From NCBI RefSeq assembly GCF_003309065.1, contig NZ_POAF01000002.1, positions 372,001 through 436,000 of the forward strand: a DNA stretch of 64,000 nucleotides, given 5' to 3'. The stretch comes from Glutamicibacter soli. Its GTDB lineage: Bacteria > Actinomycetota > Actinomycetes > Actinomycetales > Micrococcaceae. Below the pieces are notes generated by a model that made no database searches, was not told where the DNA came from, and saw nothing but the letters and a program-made list of their open reading frames with translations. Numbering within the stretch: the stretch's first letter is position 1; each line of letters starts with the position of its first letter. Position numbers and translations under genes: made by a program. This document shows positions 1-8,752 of the stretch, piece after piece.

Positions 1-496
1 CGTAGCGCAGGGTCGCGCCGGTGCGGAAGGCGAGCTCCTGCCACGGGATCAGGTTCGCGTGATGCTCAAGTTCAGTAGTGAGAATCTCGTCGCCCGGGCC
101 GAGTCGGAACCGCGCGGCGGCTTCTCCCCCGCGTCCCAGCGAGGCGTTGGACATCGAGTAGCTGATCAGGTTCAGCGCTTCGGTGGCATTCGAGGTCCAG
201 ACCAGTTCGTTGGTCTTGGCGCCAATGAACTTCGCCACGGTTTCGCGGCCCTGTTCGAAAAGGTCGGTAGCCTCCACGGCAAGGGTGTGCGCACCGCGGT
301 GCACCGCCGCGTTGGCGTTTTCGTAGTAGTGCTGTTCAGCCTCGTAAACGCAGCGCGGCTTCTGGCTCGTGGCGCCTGAGTCGAGGTACACGATATCGGC
401 ACCGTTGACCTGGTGCTCAAGGATCTCGAAGTCCGCCTTGATGCGTGCCACCTCGTTGGCGGTAAGCGCCTCGGCCGTTCCAGTCTGACCAGTCAT
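1..496 (-). CDS. sufS: Cysteine desulfurase (SufS-like), 3' part off the window
   Basis: The N-terminal 165 residues of a PLP-dependent class V aminotransferase are present; the C-terminal part, including the PLP lysine and active-site cysteine, lies beyond position 1. Visible SufS features are the stretch VYLDSGATSQKP near residue 37, NAAVHRGAHTLAVEAT, and TSNATEALNLISYS, followed by LTTELEHHANLIPW where the PLP-stacking histidine sits. The family takes sulfur from L-cysteine for Fe-S cluster assembly, or forms selenocysteine-lyase-like relatives. I chose ATG 496; a GTG 9 bases upstream lies only 3 bases after GGAGGA, so the ATG (spacing 12) is not certain. No other suf gene is visible, so an isolated SufS/CsdA-type paralogue is possible. 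Confidence 0.85.
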   Translation of the reverse strand, partial: MTGQTGTAEALTANEVARIKADFEILEHQVNGADIVYLDSGATSQKPRCVYEAEQHYYENANAAVHRGAHTLAVEATDLFEQGRETVAKFIGAKTNELVWTSNATEALNLISYSMSNASLGRGGEAAARFRLGPGDEILTTELEHHANLIPWQELAFRTGATLRY

Positions 497-748
497 GGTG
501 TGCACGGGTCCTCCGAATTCTCGTCATGAATCGCCGCGCACTCCGCCGTCAGATCCGGCTGCAATGCGATTAGGCAATAGGTACATTAGGTAATTATTCC
601 ACTCCGGACCCCGTTGCACACCTAAGTTAGTCCTTAGTAAGTTTCGCCTCAAAGACGTGCCAGTTGAAGTCTCGAAGGGCCCTAGCCATAACGAAGGCGG
701 AATCCGCGCCAGTCGCCCGAGAGACCCGAATTTGCCCGAATTCCGGAG

Positions 749-1765
749 CTACCTCGCGCCGTGCTTGCGCTGATACATCATGCGATCCGCCGTGGACAAG
801 CAGTCCGCGAGGCTGGCCAGTCCCGGCTCCGCCGCGGCGAAACCGCAGGATGCCGCGATGCCGGCGGACTCCAGCGCCGCGTCGAAGGTCTCGAAGAATG
901 TTGCGGCTTGTGACGGAACAACCCCGTTGGCCAGGATCGTGAACTCGTCCCCGCCATATCGGGCTACATGGCAGGCGGTCGTGCCTGCTTCCCTCAAGGT
1001 CCGGGCGGCACGCACGATCAGGTCATCGCCTGCAGCGTGCCCCAGGGTGTCATTAACCTGCTTCAGTCCGTCGAGGTCGACAATGGCGACTGCCACGGCA
1101 TCGCCGAAGCTCTCCAGCCGCTCTTGGGCATCGGCAACGATGGCGTCCCATCCACGGCGGTTGAGCAGGCCGGTCAACGCGTCCGTGTTCGCCAGCGCCT
1201 CGGACATCTCGATCCGTCGCCGTTCCCGGTCGATGCCTCGCGCCAGCTCCAGCTGCGTGGACAGCAGATCGCTGAGCAGGTTCAACAGCTGCTCGTCGAG
1301 CTGCTCGTCATCGGACAGCGGTTCGGGCCGGACTCCGCACAGCACGCCGAACATCTCGCCGCGGTCGTCGCTGATGGTATAGCCCGCATAGGCCCCCACA
1401 TATTCGGAGGCGCCGAGGTCCGAGTAATCCGGGTCGGCGCGGGAATCGCGCACCACATGAGCGGCACCGGATGCCATGCGGCTGCAGAACGACTCGTTCC
1501 AGTCGATTCGCGCCCCGGTACTCAGCAGTTGTTCTTGATGGACATGCACGTGGACCTGCTCCCCGTGCACCACGCGCGACACCGACCAGTCGGCCAGCGG
1601 GGTATGCGCGTTGAGGTAGGCGACGACTCGCTCCGAGGACTCGCTGAAGGCCTGGGCGCCGTTCAGCGGCAAGCCGTTCTCGCCCCGCGGCAGCCCACCG
1701 TTGTTCCGACGCTCGAGCTGCAGAGACTGGTCTTGAGGGGTGTGGTGTGAGGGCACCGGTATCAC
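749..1765 (-). CDS. GGDEF-domain protein, probable diguanylate cyclase
   Basis: 338 residues from a GTG start. Residues about 40-165 look like a GAF/sensor domain. Residues about 180-335 form a GGDEF domain with NTDALTGLLNRRGWD at its start and the intact active-site signature ARYGGDEFTIL, so synthesis of c-di-GMP from two GTP is expected. The product-inhibition I-site (RxxD five residues before GGDEF) is absent: the corresponding residues are TTAC. There is no membrane segment or signal peptide, so it should be cytosolic. It stands alone between sufS and pth with intergenic gaps on both sides. The exact start is uncertain because no strong ribosome binding site precedes it; a second in-frame GTG lies at codon 4. 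Confidence 0.8.
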   Translation of the reverse strand: MIPVPSHHTPQDQSLQLERRNNGGLPRGENGLPLNGAQAFSESSERVVAYLNAHTPLADWSVSRVVHGEQVHVHVHQEQLLSTGARIDWNESFCSRMASGAAHVVRDSRADPDYSDLGASEYVGAYAGYTISDDRGEMFGVLCGVRPEPLSDDEQLDEQLLNLLSDLLSTQLELARGIDRERRRIEMSEALANTDALTGLLNRRGWDAIVADAQERLESFGDAVAVAIVDLDGLKQVNDTLGHAAGDDLIVRAARTLREAGTTACHVARYGGDEFTILANGVVPSQAATFFETFDAALESAGIAASCGFAAAEPGLASLADCLSTADRMMYQRKHGAR

Positions 1766-1905
1766 TCGCTTTGCTTGATAACTTCCTGCTGGTCAGCGAA
1801 GACTAATATGCTCAAAAACAATAACAGGGAAACGGAGAAGAATTCTCCTCATTCACGGCATGTGCCCCCGCCGCGCTGAATTACGCTGGGCTGCAGCGGA
1901 TATGG

Positions 1906-1931
1906 AAAACTCCGGACCGGTTGGTCCGGAG
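1906..1931 (-). terminator. Rho-independent terminator of pth
   Basis: Nine-bp perfect stem (CTCCGGACC/GGTCCGGAG) with a 4-base loop, followed on the minus strand by TTTTCC, 16 bases after the pth stop codon. Confidence 0.8.
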
Positions 1932-1946
1932 CATTCCCGAAAGTTT

Positions 1947-2528
1947 TCAGGCCGTATGGAACTTGCCCTGGGCTGCTTCCAGCCCCTGCGACATCAACAA
2001 CTCCACCGCGTCGGCCGCGTTGTCGATCAAGAATGGCAGCACCTGCTTTTCGGACTTCGAGAAGTCCTGCAGGACCCAGTCGGCGGTGTCCATGCGTCCG
2101 GGCGGGCGGCCCACCCCGGTGCGCACGCGCAAGTAGTCCTTGGAGCCCATGGCCTTGGAGATGTCGCGCAGGCCGTTGTGGCCTCCTTCTCCCCCGCCGC
2201 GCTTGAGCTTGATGGTATCGAACGGAATATCGATCTCATCGTGAACCACGATCAGGTTCTCAATCCCGATGCCGAAGAACTTCGCCAGATTGCCCACGGG
2301 GCCGCCGGAGAGGTTCATGTAGGTCATCGGCTTGGCCAGGACCACGCGAGGACCGCCCACGCCCATGCGGCCCTGGACGATCTGGGCGCGCGATGCGTGG
2401 GTCTTGAATTTCGAGCCGGCGCGGTTGGCCAGCTCGTCGAGCACCATCTGCCCGATATTGTGCCTATTGCCAGCGTAGCCGGGCCCGGGATTCCCGAGCC
2501 CGGCTACGAGCCAAGTGTCATTGCTCAT
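1947..2528 (-). CDS. pth: Peptidyl-tRNA hydrolase
   Basis: 193 residues, the usual length for bacterial Pth. The N-terminus carries WLVAGLGNPGPGYAGNRHNIG, containing the conserved asparagine and the catalytic histidine of the family; KPMTYMNLSG and the HDEIDIPF / GGGEGGHNGLRDI motifs follow in canonical order. The enzyme cleaves the ester bond of prematurely released peptidyl-tRNA and recycles tRNA in the cytosol. It follows rplY by 30 bases on the same strand, a common translation-related pairing in actinobacteria, and is closed by a hairpin terminator. The ATG at 2528 fits the family N-terminus, although the Shine-Dalgarno sequence is weak, which suggests coupling to rplY. Confidence 0.96.
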   Translation of the reverse strand: MSNDTWLVAGLGNPGPGYAGNRHNIGQMVLDELANRAGSKFKTHASRAQIVQGRMGVGGPRVVLAKPMTYMNLSGGPVGNLAKFFGIGIENLIVVHDEIDIPFDTIKLKRGGGEGGHNGLRDISKAMGSKDYLRVRTGVGRPPGRMDTADWVLQDFSKSEKQVLPFLIDNAADAVELLMSQGLEAAQGKFHTA

Positions 2529-2558
2529 GATGCTTAGCTAAATGCCTTATCGCAATGC

Positions 2559-2843
2559 TTAGGCAGCGACCAGCAGGTCCAGGTGATCAACGGTGCGGTT
2601 CAGCGCGTGGATCTGGATGTCCTTGATGGTGGTCTTCACTTCGGTGCCCTCGATGTTCAGGACCAGCTCAACGCTGCGGTCGCGAACGGCCAGGGTGGTG
2701 GCCTGTGCTGGCAGCAGAACGTGCTGTGGCTCGGAGCCTGCACCGTAAACGACTGCTGGGATCTGGCCTGCACGGCGGGCCTGGCGGGCAGCGCCCTTGC
2801 CGAAATCGGTGCGTACAACGGCGTCAAGGTTGACAGATGCCAT
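2559..2843 (-). CDS. rplY: 50S ribosomal protein L25, short form
   Basis: 94 residues beginning MASVNLDAVVRTDFGKGAAR, with the RRAGQIPAVVYG motif of L25 and a TIKDIQIHALNRTVDHLDL end that forms the 5S-rRNA-binding beta barrel. ATG 2843 is chosen because AAGGAG lies 7 bases upstream; a longer open frame upstream is unrelated in composition. L25 binds 5S rRNA in the large subunit. Many actinobacterial L25 proteins are about 200 residues and carry a C-terminal Ctc/TL5 domain; this one stops after the core domain, as in E. coli. It is transcribed with pth. Confidence 0.93.
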   Translation of the reverse strand: MASVNLDAVVRTDFGKGAARQARRAGQIPAVVYGAGSEPQHVLLPAQATTLAVRDRSVELVLNIEGTEVKTTIKDIQIHALNRTVDHLDLLVAA

Positions 2844-3124
2844 GATGATTCTCCTTAGGAAATGATTGCTTCGTTTAGGCCCTTGCGTGGACTCGGGAAG
2901 CAACCAACATCTAGGAGATGAAAGAGCTTTTCCGGCCTTGTCGATAACGGTCACACCATCGCTGGTGGTTCCCTCGCCTGGGCACAGTGAATAATTCTAG
3001 CAGTCGGGGGCGCGTGTACGAAAATCTGTCGCCCAGAACACTGTCGGTTGCGGAGCTTGCAGGTAGCGTTGAGTCAGTTCTCCGCAACCAGCTGCAGCCG
3101 CCCTACGGTGCTGGAAGGAATCCC

Positions 3125-3556
3125 ATGGCCACCAAGCAGCCCGCAATGTCCCCTTCCGATCTTCCGGTCGCCCCGGTGCTGGACAGGGCAACCGGTCCCC
3201 GGCGCGCCGAGGCAGATGAGCTGCTTGCGCTGTTCAAGGAGATCTCCGGCGCCGAGCCGGTGGTCTGGGCAGGGCGAATCCTGGGTTTCGGCCAGTACGA
3301 GTACCGCTACGACTCGGGGCACGGAGGCATCGCCCCGCTGCTGGCATTCGCACCGGGGCCGAGCAACCACACCATCTATCTGGTTTCCGGCTTCGCCGAA
3401 CGTTGGCCGGAGCTGCTGGAGAAGTTCGGCAAGCATCGAAGCAGCAAAGCTTGCCTTTATCTGACCCGGCTTTCGTCGGTGGATCAGGGGATCCTGCGCG
3501 AATTGATCGAGAAATCGTTGCAGGAAACGCTGTCCGATGACTCGACCCTGGGCTGA
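3125..3556 (+). CDS. DUF1801 domain protein
   Basis: 143 residues. The core reads ADELLALFKEISGAEPVVWA, then FGQYEYRYDSGHGG, then NHTIYLVSGFAERWPELLEKFGKH, and ends with a SSKACLYLTRL strand-helix, which matches the DUF1801 (YdhG-like) fold. The molecular role of the family is not established. ATG 3125 is preferred over an open frame starting 46 codons upstream because GGAAGGAA precedes it at normal spacing and similarity to the family begins only here. No signal peptide or membrane segment is seen. It is convergent with prs, and the two share the hairpin at 3596-3632. Confidence 0.8.
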   Translation: MATKQPAMSPSDLPVAPVLDRATGPRRAEADELLALFKEISGAEPVVWAGRILGFGQYEYRYDSGHGGIAPLLAFAPGPSNHTIYLVSGFAERWPELLEKFGKHRSSKACLYLTRLSSVDQGILRELIEKSLQETLSDDSTLG

Positions 3557-3595
3557 GACCAGCGCTCCATGAGTCTGTTAGCTCGGTTTTAACGG

Positions 3596-3632
3596 CTTTC
3601 GGCCGGCACCCCCGAAGGGTGCCGGCCGAAAG
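3596..3632. terminator. Bidirectional terminator between the DUF1801 gene and prs
   Basis: Sixteen-bp perfect stem starting CTTTCGGCCGGCACCC with a 5-base loop, placed between convergent stop codons. Upstream TTTT/AA runs are weak, as is usual in high-GC genomes. Confidence 0.8.
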
Positions 3633-3650
3633 CTTGCGAAACGAGGGCTG

Positions 3651-4631
3651 CTAGGCGCGGCCGTCGAAGAGGTTCGTGACCGAACCGTCGTGGAAGACCT
3701 CGGAGATCGCGCGAGCGAGCAGCGGGGCGATCGACAGAACGGTAAGGTTCTCGAAGCGCTTCTCTTCAGGGATCGGCAGGGTGTTGGTGACAACAACCTC
3801 GGTGGCCCCGCACTCGGCCAGGCGCTGCGCGGCTGGATCCGAGAAGACTGCGTGGGTTGCGGCGATGATGACGTCCTTGGCGCCGGCTTCCTTCAGCACG
3901 CGCACTGCGCCTGCGATGGTTCCGCCGGTGTCGATCATGTCGTCGATCAGGATCGCGGTGCGGCCCTTGACCTGGCCCACCACGGTCTTCGACTCGGCCT
4001 GGTTCGGCACGGTCAAGTCACGCGACTTGTGCACGAACGCCAGCGGGGCACCGCCCAGGCGCTCTGCCCACTGCTCGGCGACGCGCACGCGGCCGGTATC
4101 AGGGGAAACCACGGTCACGTTGGCCACATCGACCTTGGACTTGATGTAGTCGGCCAGCAGCGGGAAGGCGAACAGGTGGTCCACCGGGCCGTCGAAGAAG
4201 CCCTGGATCTGCGCGGTGTGCAGGTCGCAGGAGATCACGCGGTCGGCGCCTGCGGTCTTGAACAAATCGGCAACCAGACGTGCCGAAATCGGCTCACGGC
4301 CGCGGCCCTTCTTGTCCTGGCGGGCGTACGGGTAGAACGGCGCCACGACGGTGATGCGGCGGGCGGAAGCGCGCTTCATCGAATCGATCATGATCAACTG
4401 TTCCATCAGCCAGTTGTTCAACGGGGCCGGGTAGGACTGCAGCAGGAACACATCCTTACCGCGGACCGATTCGTCCGAACGCACGTAGATCTCGCCATTG
4501 GCGAAGTCATAGGCATTTAGTGGCAGCTTCTCGATATCGAGGGCCTTGGCCACCTCGTCAGCTAGTTCCGGGTGCGCACGTCCGCTGGCAAGCACCAGCT
4601 CTTTGTTGACGTTATGGCGGATTTCACTCAT
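3651..4631 (-). CDS. prs: Ribose-phosphate pyrophosphokinase
   Basis: 326 residues, full length. It converts ribose-5-phosphate and ATP to PRPP, the precursor of purines, pyrimidines, histidine, tryptophan, NAD and, in actinobacteria, decaprenyl-phosphoryl-arabinose. Seen: the flexible-loop region APFYPYARQDKKGRGREPIS, the divalent-cation site CDLHTAQIQGFF, and the PRPP-binding loop ILIDDMIDTGGTI. It lies 69 bases downstream of glmU on the same strand, a conserved actinobacterial pair that links UDP-GlcNAc and PRPP supply. The ATG at 4631 gives the expected N-terminus (MSEIRHNVNKELVLASGRAH). Confidence 0.97.
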   Translation of the reverse strand: MSEIRHNVNKELVLASGRAHPELADEVAKALDIEKLPLNAYDFANGEIYVRSDESVRGKDVFLLQSYPAPLNNWLMEQLIMIDSMKRASARRITVVAPFYPYARQDKKGRGREPISARLVADLFKTAGADRVISCDLHTAQIQGFFDGPVDHLFAFPLLADYIKSKVDVANVTVVSPDTGRVRVAEQWAERLGGAPLAFVHKSRDLTVPNQAESKTVVGQVKGRTAILIDDMIDTGGTIAGAVRVLKEAGAKDVIIAATHAVFSDPAAQRLAECGATEVVVTNTLPIPEEKRFENLTVLSIAPLLARAISEVFHDGSVTNLFDGRA

Positions 4632-4700
4632 TGTTATGCTTTCTCGCTCGCTTCGCTATCACGTATGAGGTGTACTGAGGAAATAAAATCCGTCGCGGAA

Positions 4701-6152
4701 CTACTCGGAGGCCGAGGTGTTCAGCGAGGACTTGAACGCGGCGTCTGCCGAAGAGGTACCCGGACGCTTTTCCAACGTCCATCCCTCGGTGTTGCGCTGC
4801 GGGGCCACGGACAGCGCCAGGGCACCGGCCGGGACATTCTTGCGGACGACTGCACCGGCACCGGTGTAGGCGCCGTCCCCGATTTCAACCGGGGCGACGA
4901 ACACGGTATTCGAGCTGGTGCGCACGTGCGAACCGATCTTGGTCCGGTGCTTCTTTTCGCCGTCGTAGTTGGCGGTGATGTTGCCACAACCGATGTTGGT
5001 GAACTCACCGATTTCAGCATCCCCGGCGTAGCCAAGGTGCGAGAGCTTGGAGCCGCGACCAATGGTCACGTTCTTGGTTTCGTAGAAGGCGCCGATCTTG
5101 CCGTCGGCCCCCAGGTCGGTGCCCGGACGCAGGTAGGCGAATGGACCCACGGACGCGCCGTCGGCGATACGCGAGTCGGTCGCGTCGCTGCGCTTGACTG
5201 TTGCGCCCTGGCCAACCACGACGTTGGTCAAGGTGGTGTCCGGGCCGACCGTCGCATTAGCGCCGATGATGGTTTCGCCGTGCAGCTGGGTTCCCGGCTT
5301 GAGGGTGGCATCCTGGCCGATCATGACCTCGGCGTCGATCCAGGTGGTGGCAGGGTCAACGATGGTGACACCCTGGCGCATCCAGAATTCGTTCTTGCGC
5401 TGGTTGTAGATGCGGGCGAGGTTGGAGACCTGCACGCGGTCGTTGGCGCCCTCGATCTGCCAGCGGTCCTCGATCTGAGAGGAGGCCACGCGGCCGCCGT
5501 GGGAGCGGGCGATGGCCAGCACGTCGGTCAGGTACATTTCGCCCTGCGCGTTGTCGGTGGTGACTTCGGTCAGTGCCGAACGCAACATCTGCGCGTCGAA
5601 GGCGTAGATGCCGGAGTTGATTTCCTTGACTGCCAGTTCTTCAGGCGAGGCGTCCTTCTGCTCGCGGATGCCGGAGACGTCCCCGTTCGCGTCGCGCAGG
5701 ATGCGGCCGTAGCCGGAAGGATCGTCCAGCTCGGTGGTCAGCACGGTTACCGAGTTGCCGTTGGACTCATGGGTGGCGACCAGTTCCTGCAGCACCTCGC
5801 TGGTGAGCAATGGCACATCGCCGTAGGTCACCACGACGGTGCCCTCAAGTTGCGGGTCGATGGCTTCGAGGCCCTGCTGCACTGCGCGGCCGGTGCCCGG
5901 CACGTCGTCCTGGTCCGCGATGGTGATGTTCGGGAACTGGTTCAGGATGTGCTCGGCGACCAGATCGCGCTGGTGGCGGACAACCGCAACGAGGTTCAGG
6001 GGTTCGAGCGCAGAGGCCGCATGCAACGCATGGGAAACCATGGAGCGACCTGCGATTTCATGCATGATTTTCGGCTTCGCCGATTTCATTCGGGTGCCTG
6101 CGCCGGCGGCGAGGACGATAACGGCTACTGGTGCGTTGACCTGATCGCTCAA
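4701..6152 (-). CDS. glmU: Bifunctional N-acetylglucosamine-1-phosphate uridyltransferase / glucosamine-1-phosphate acetyltransferase
   Basis: 483 residues with both halves intact. The N-terminal uridyltransferase has VIVLAAGAGTRMKSAKPKIM; the C-terminal left-handed beta-helix (about residues 260-450) shows hexapeptide repeats and the acetyl-transfer region ITANYDGEKKHRTKIGSHV. It acetylates glucosamine-1-P and couples it to UTP to give UDP-GlcNAc for peptidoglycan. The start is TTG 6152, supported by AGGAG 8 bases upstream. The last 35 residues are an Ala/Ser-rich tail. It precedes prs and follows tRNA-Gln on the same strand. Confidence 0.97.
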   Translation of the reverse strand: MSDQVNAPVAVIVLAAGAGTRMKSAKPKIMHEIAGRSMVSHALHAASALEPLNLVAVVRHQRDLVAEHILNQFPNITIADQDDVPGTGRAVQQGLEAIDPQLEGTVVVTYGDVPLLTSEVLQELVATHESNGNSVTVLTTELDDPSGYGRILRDANGDVSGIREQKDASPEELAVKEINSGIYAFDAQMLRSALTEVTTDNAQGEMYLTDVLAIARSHGGRVASSQIEDRWQIEGANDRVQVSNLARIYNQRKNEFWMRQGVTIVDPATTWIDAEVMIGQDATLKPGTQLHGETIIGANATVGPDTTLTNVVVGQGATVKRSDATDSRIADGASVGPFAYLRPGTDLGADGKIGAFYETKNVTIGRGSKLSHLGYAGDAEIGEFTNIGCGNITANYDGEKKHRTKIGSHVRTSSNTVFVAPVEIGDGAYTGAGAVVRKNVPAGALALSVAPQRNTEGWTLEKRPGTSSADAAFKSSLNTSASE

Positions 6153-6287
6153 GTTGCTTTTCTCCTGCGGGTCGCTTCGGGGTTTTGGGCAGTGAAGAAA
6201 AACCCCTGATCCAGTCTATCGCGCAGATTGGGGGCAACCGAACTTTGATACCAAGAAAGCGCCGCGGCGGCGGCGCTTGGAAAGTTG

Positions 6288-6359
6288 TTCCGCCCCTAGG
6301 ATTCGAACCTAGAATGCACAGCTCCAAAGGCTGGCGTGTTGCCATTACACCAGGGCGGA
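6288..6359 (-). tRNA. tRNA-Gln (anticodon TTG)
   Basis: Read on the minus strand, 72 nt: acceptor TCCGCCC pairs with GGGCGGA, with discriminator A; anticodon loop CTTTGGA gives anticodon TTG (reads CAA); the T arm is CTAGG-TTCGAAT-CCTAG. CCA is not encoded. It sits directly upstream of glmU, a position often seen in actinobacteria. Confidence 0.95.
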
Positions 6360-6561
6360 AAATGTGGTCAGCAGGTAAACCAGCCAAGCACGCTATGTAT
6401 TCTGCCATGTCCTGCGGTGCTGTGTGAAATCGCAAAACACCGTATTGAGACTCACTTTTATTCTCTGCTTTATTCCACACGTGGTGCGGATGCAACTTTG
6501 GAATGTGGCTGTTCCCCCACAGTTTGGCGTCTCGATTTGCCCCGGAAAGTAAACTGGAGAC

Positions 6562-8352
6562 GTGGCACATTTACTCGGGGGCGAAGCCCTGCATCTGGAA
6601 TATCCAACCCACGTCGTTTTTGACTCGGTGACCATCGGCATTTCCGACGGCGACCGCATCGGACTCGTTGGACGCAACGGCGAAGGAAAGTCCTCGCTGC
6701 TTGGCATGCTCTCGGGCAAGATCGAGCCTAATTCAGGACGCGTGACCCAGCGCAACGGCCTGCGCGTGGGAGTCCTGGACCAGAGCGACACCCTGGACTC
6801 GGACTCGACCATCCATTACGCCGTGGTGGGCGACATGGCCGACCATGAATGGGCCGGCGACGCCCGTACCCGCGACATCATCTCCGGCCTGGTCGCAGAC
6901 CTGGACTGGGAAGCAACAGTGGGCACGCTCTCCGGCGGCCAGCGCCGCCGCGTGGCTTTGGCAGCCCTGCTGGTGCAGGACTGGGACGTTGTGATCCTCG
7001 ACGAGCCGACCAACCACCTGGACGTCGAAGGCATCTCCTGGCTGGCCGAGCACATCAACAACCGCTGGTCCAAGAACTCCGGCGGGCTGATGGTCGTCAC
7101 CCACGACCGCTGGTTCCTCGACGCGGTCTGCACCACCACCTGGGAGGTGCATGACGGCATCGTCGAGCCCTTCGAAGGCGGCTACGCTGCCTACGTGCTG
7201 CAGCGTGTGGAACGCGACCGCATCGCAGCGGTCACCGAATCCAAGCGCCAGAACATGATGAAGAAGGAACTGGCCTGGCTGCGCCGCGGCGCACCGGCCC
7301 GTACCTCCAAGCCGAAGTTCCGCGTCGAGGCCGCCAACCAGCTCATCGCCGACGTACCGCCGGTGCGCAACCCGCTGGAACTCAAGCGCATGGCCACCAG
7401 CCGGTTGGGCAAGGACGTCATCGACCTGCTGGACACCTCGGTATCCTTCGGCCCGAAGCAGATCCTCAAGCCCTTCACCTGGCGCATCGGCCCCGGCGAG
7501 CGCACCGGCCTGCTGGGCGCCAATGGCGCGGGCAAGTCGACCCTGCTGGGCCTGATCGCCGGCACCGTGGAGCCCTCCAGCGGCAAGATCAAGCGCGGCA
7601 AGACCGTGAAGCTGGCAGTGCTGGACCAGCAGTTCCGCGAGCTGGACCAGATCGGCGAGGACCTGGTCCGCGAGGTGCTCGGCCGCTTCCGCACCACCTT
7701 CAACGTGGACGGCAAGGACCTGACCCCTGCCCAGCTGCTTGAACGCCTGGGATTCTCCTCCGCGCATCTGTCCACCAAGGTCCGCGAGCTCTCCGGCGGC
7801 CAGCGCCGCCGACTGCAGCTGCTGATGATCCTTATGGACGAGCCGAATGTCATGATCCTCGATGAGCCGACCAACGACGTCGACACCGACATGCTCGCCG
7901 CATTGGAAGACCTGCTGGACTCCTGGCCGGGCACGCTGATCGTGGTTTCCCACGACCGCTATCTGCTGGAGCGCGTCACCGACCAGCAGTACGCGATCCT
8001 GGACGGGAACTTCCGTCATGTTCCGGGCGGCGTGGACGAATACCTGGCACTGCGCAGCGCCCAGGGTACCGGGTCGGGCTCCAACCCGACCCAGTCATCC
8101 GGCACCGAGCAGGCCAAGCCCGCAGGCCCCAGCGGCGCCGAGCTGCGCGCCGCACAGAAGGAACTGAACGCCAACGAGCGCAAGGTCGGCCAGCTGCAGG
8201 AGAAGATCGCCAAGATCCATGAGAAGATGGCCGGCCATGACCAGTCTGATTACGAGGGGCTGGGCAAACTCACCGCAGAGATCAACGAGCTGCAGGACCA
8301 GGTTGACCAGCTGGAAGAACGCTGGCTGGAACTCTCCGAAATCGTCGGCTGA
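6562..8352 (+). CDS. ABC-F family ATPase (ribosome-associated type)
   Basis: 596 residues with two ABC cassettes and no membrane domain. First cassette: Walker A GRNGEGKSS (about residues 39-47), signature LSGGQRRR, Walker B VVILDEPTNHLD. Second cassette: Walker A GANGAGKST, LSGGQRRRLQ, and VMILDEPTNDVD, where the usual NHLD is replaced by NDVD. A linker of about 80 residues separates them, and a C-terminal coiled coil of about 80 residues (AAQKELNANERKVGQLQEKI) follows a Gly/Ser-rich spacer, as in Uup-like members. ABC-F proteins act on the ribosome, either clearing the E/P site or protecting from antibiotics; no substrate can be read from the sequence. The start is GTG with GGAG close upstream. 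Confidence 0.92.
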   Translation: MAHLLGGEALHLEYPTHVVFDSVTIGISDGDRIGLVGRNGEGKSSLLGMLSGKIEPNSGRVTQRNGLRVGVLDQSDTLDSDSTIHYAVVGDMADHEWAGDARTRDIISGLVADLDWEATVGTLSGGQRRRVALAALLVQDWDVVILDEPTNHLDVEGISWLAEHINNRWSKNSGGLMVVTHDRWFLDAVCTTTWEVHDGIVEPFEGGYAAYVLQRVERDRIAAVTESKRQNMMKKELAWLRRGAPARTSKPKFRVEAANQLIADVPPVRNPLELKRMATSRLGKDVIDLLDTSVSFGPKQILKPFTWRIGPGERTGLLGANGAGKSTLLGLIAGTVEPSSGKIKRGKTVKLAVLDQQFRELDQIGEDLVREVLGRFRTTFNVDGKDLTPAQLLERLGFSSAHLSTKVRELSGGQRRRLQLLMILMDEPNVMILDEPTNDVDTDMLAALEDLLDSWPGTLIVVSHDRYLLERVTDQQYAILDGNFRHVPGGVDEYLALRSAQGTGSGSNPTQSSGTEQAKPAGPSGAELRAAQKELNANERKVGQLQEKIAKIHEKMAGHDQSDYEGLGKLTAEINELQDQVDQLEERWLELSEIVG

Positions 8353-8752
8353 TCCCGAAGCCAGCTTGATCAATACTTGCCGGGCCTAGCTCGGGCAGCG
8401 ATGGCTACTCCGAACGCGAAAAGTTGAGAACCATTGTGAGGCTCGACAACCGTTCGATGGTAGCCATCGCTTTGCTTTTGCTTCGCGGCAAGCTTGCAGA
8501 AGGCGGATTCTCAACATGTCTTGCCCGCCTACCAACTTCATGAAATCCGATTGGTAGTTTGTCGCAGCCTTCTGGTTCACCTCCGTGTAAAAGCAGCAGG
8601 CGCTCTTCGAGACACAGATCCGACAACGTTGTATTTCCTTCCAGTTGCGGTCTAGCGTCATTCTTGTTCATTGCATTGCGGGGATCGACTATCCCGCCCT
8701 GACCGTCACGCAAATTCCTGAGAGCTACAGTGCAGTGCATTAGGTTTGAAGC
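8353..8752. other. Intergenic region without a recognisable gene
   Basis: About 400 bases of lower-GC sequence between the ABC-F gene and the next small open frame. Open frames exist on the minus strand, but their translations are Ser/Arg-rich shadows without domain character or ribosome binding sites. I see no hairpin terminator with a U run, no tRNA and no copy of the island palindrome here. It marks the left edge of the accessory island. Confidence 0.5.

Noticed and set aside
8386-8740. Minus-strand frames of 91 and 111 residues
   Set aside because: Composition is Ser/Arg/Leu-rich without domain patterns, frames overlap each other, and no ribosome binding site is seen.
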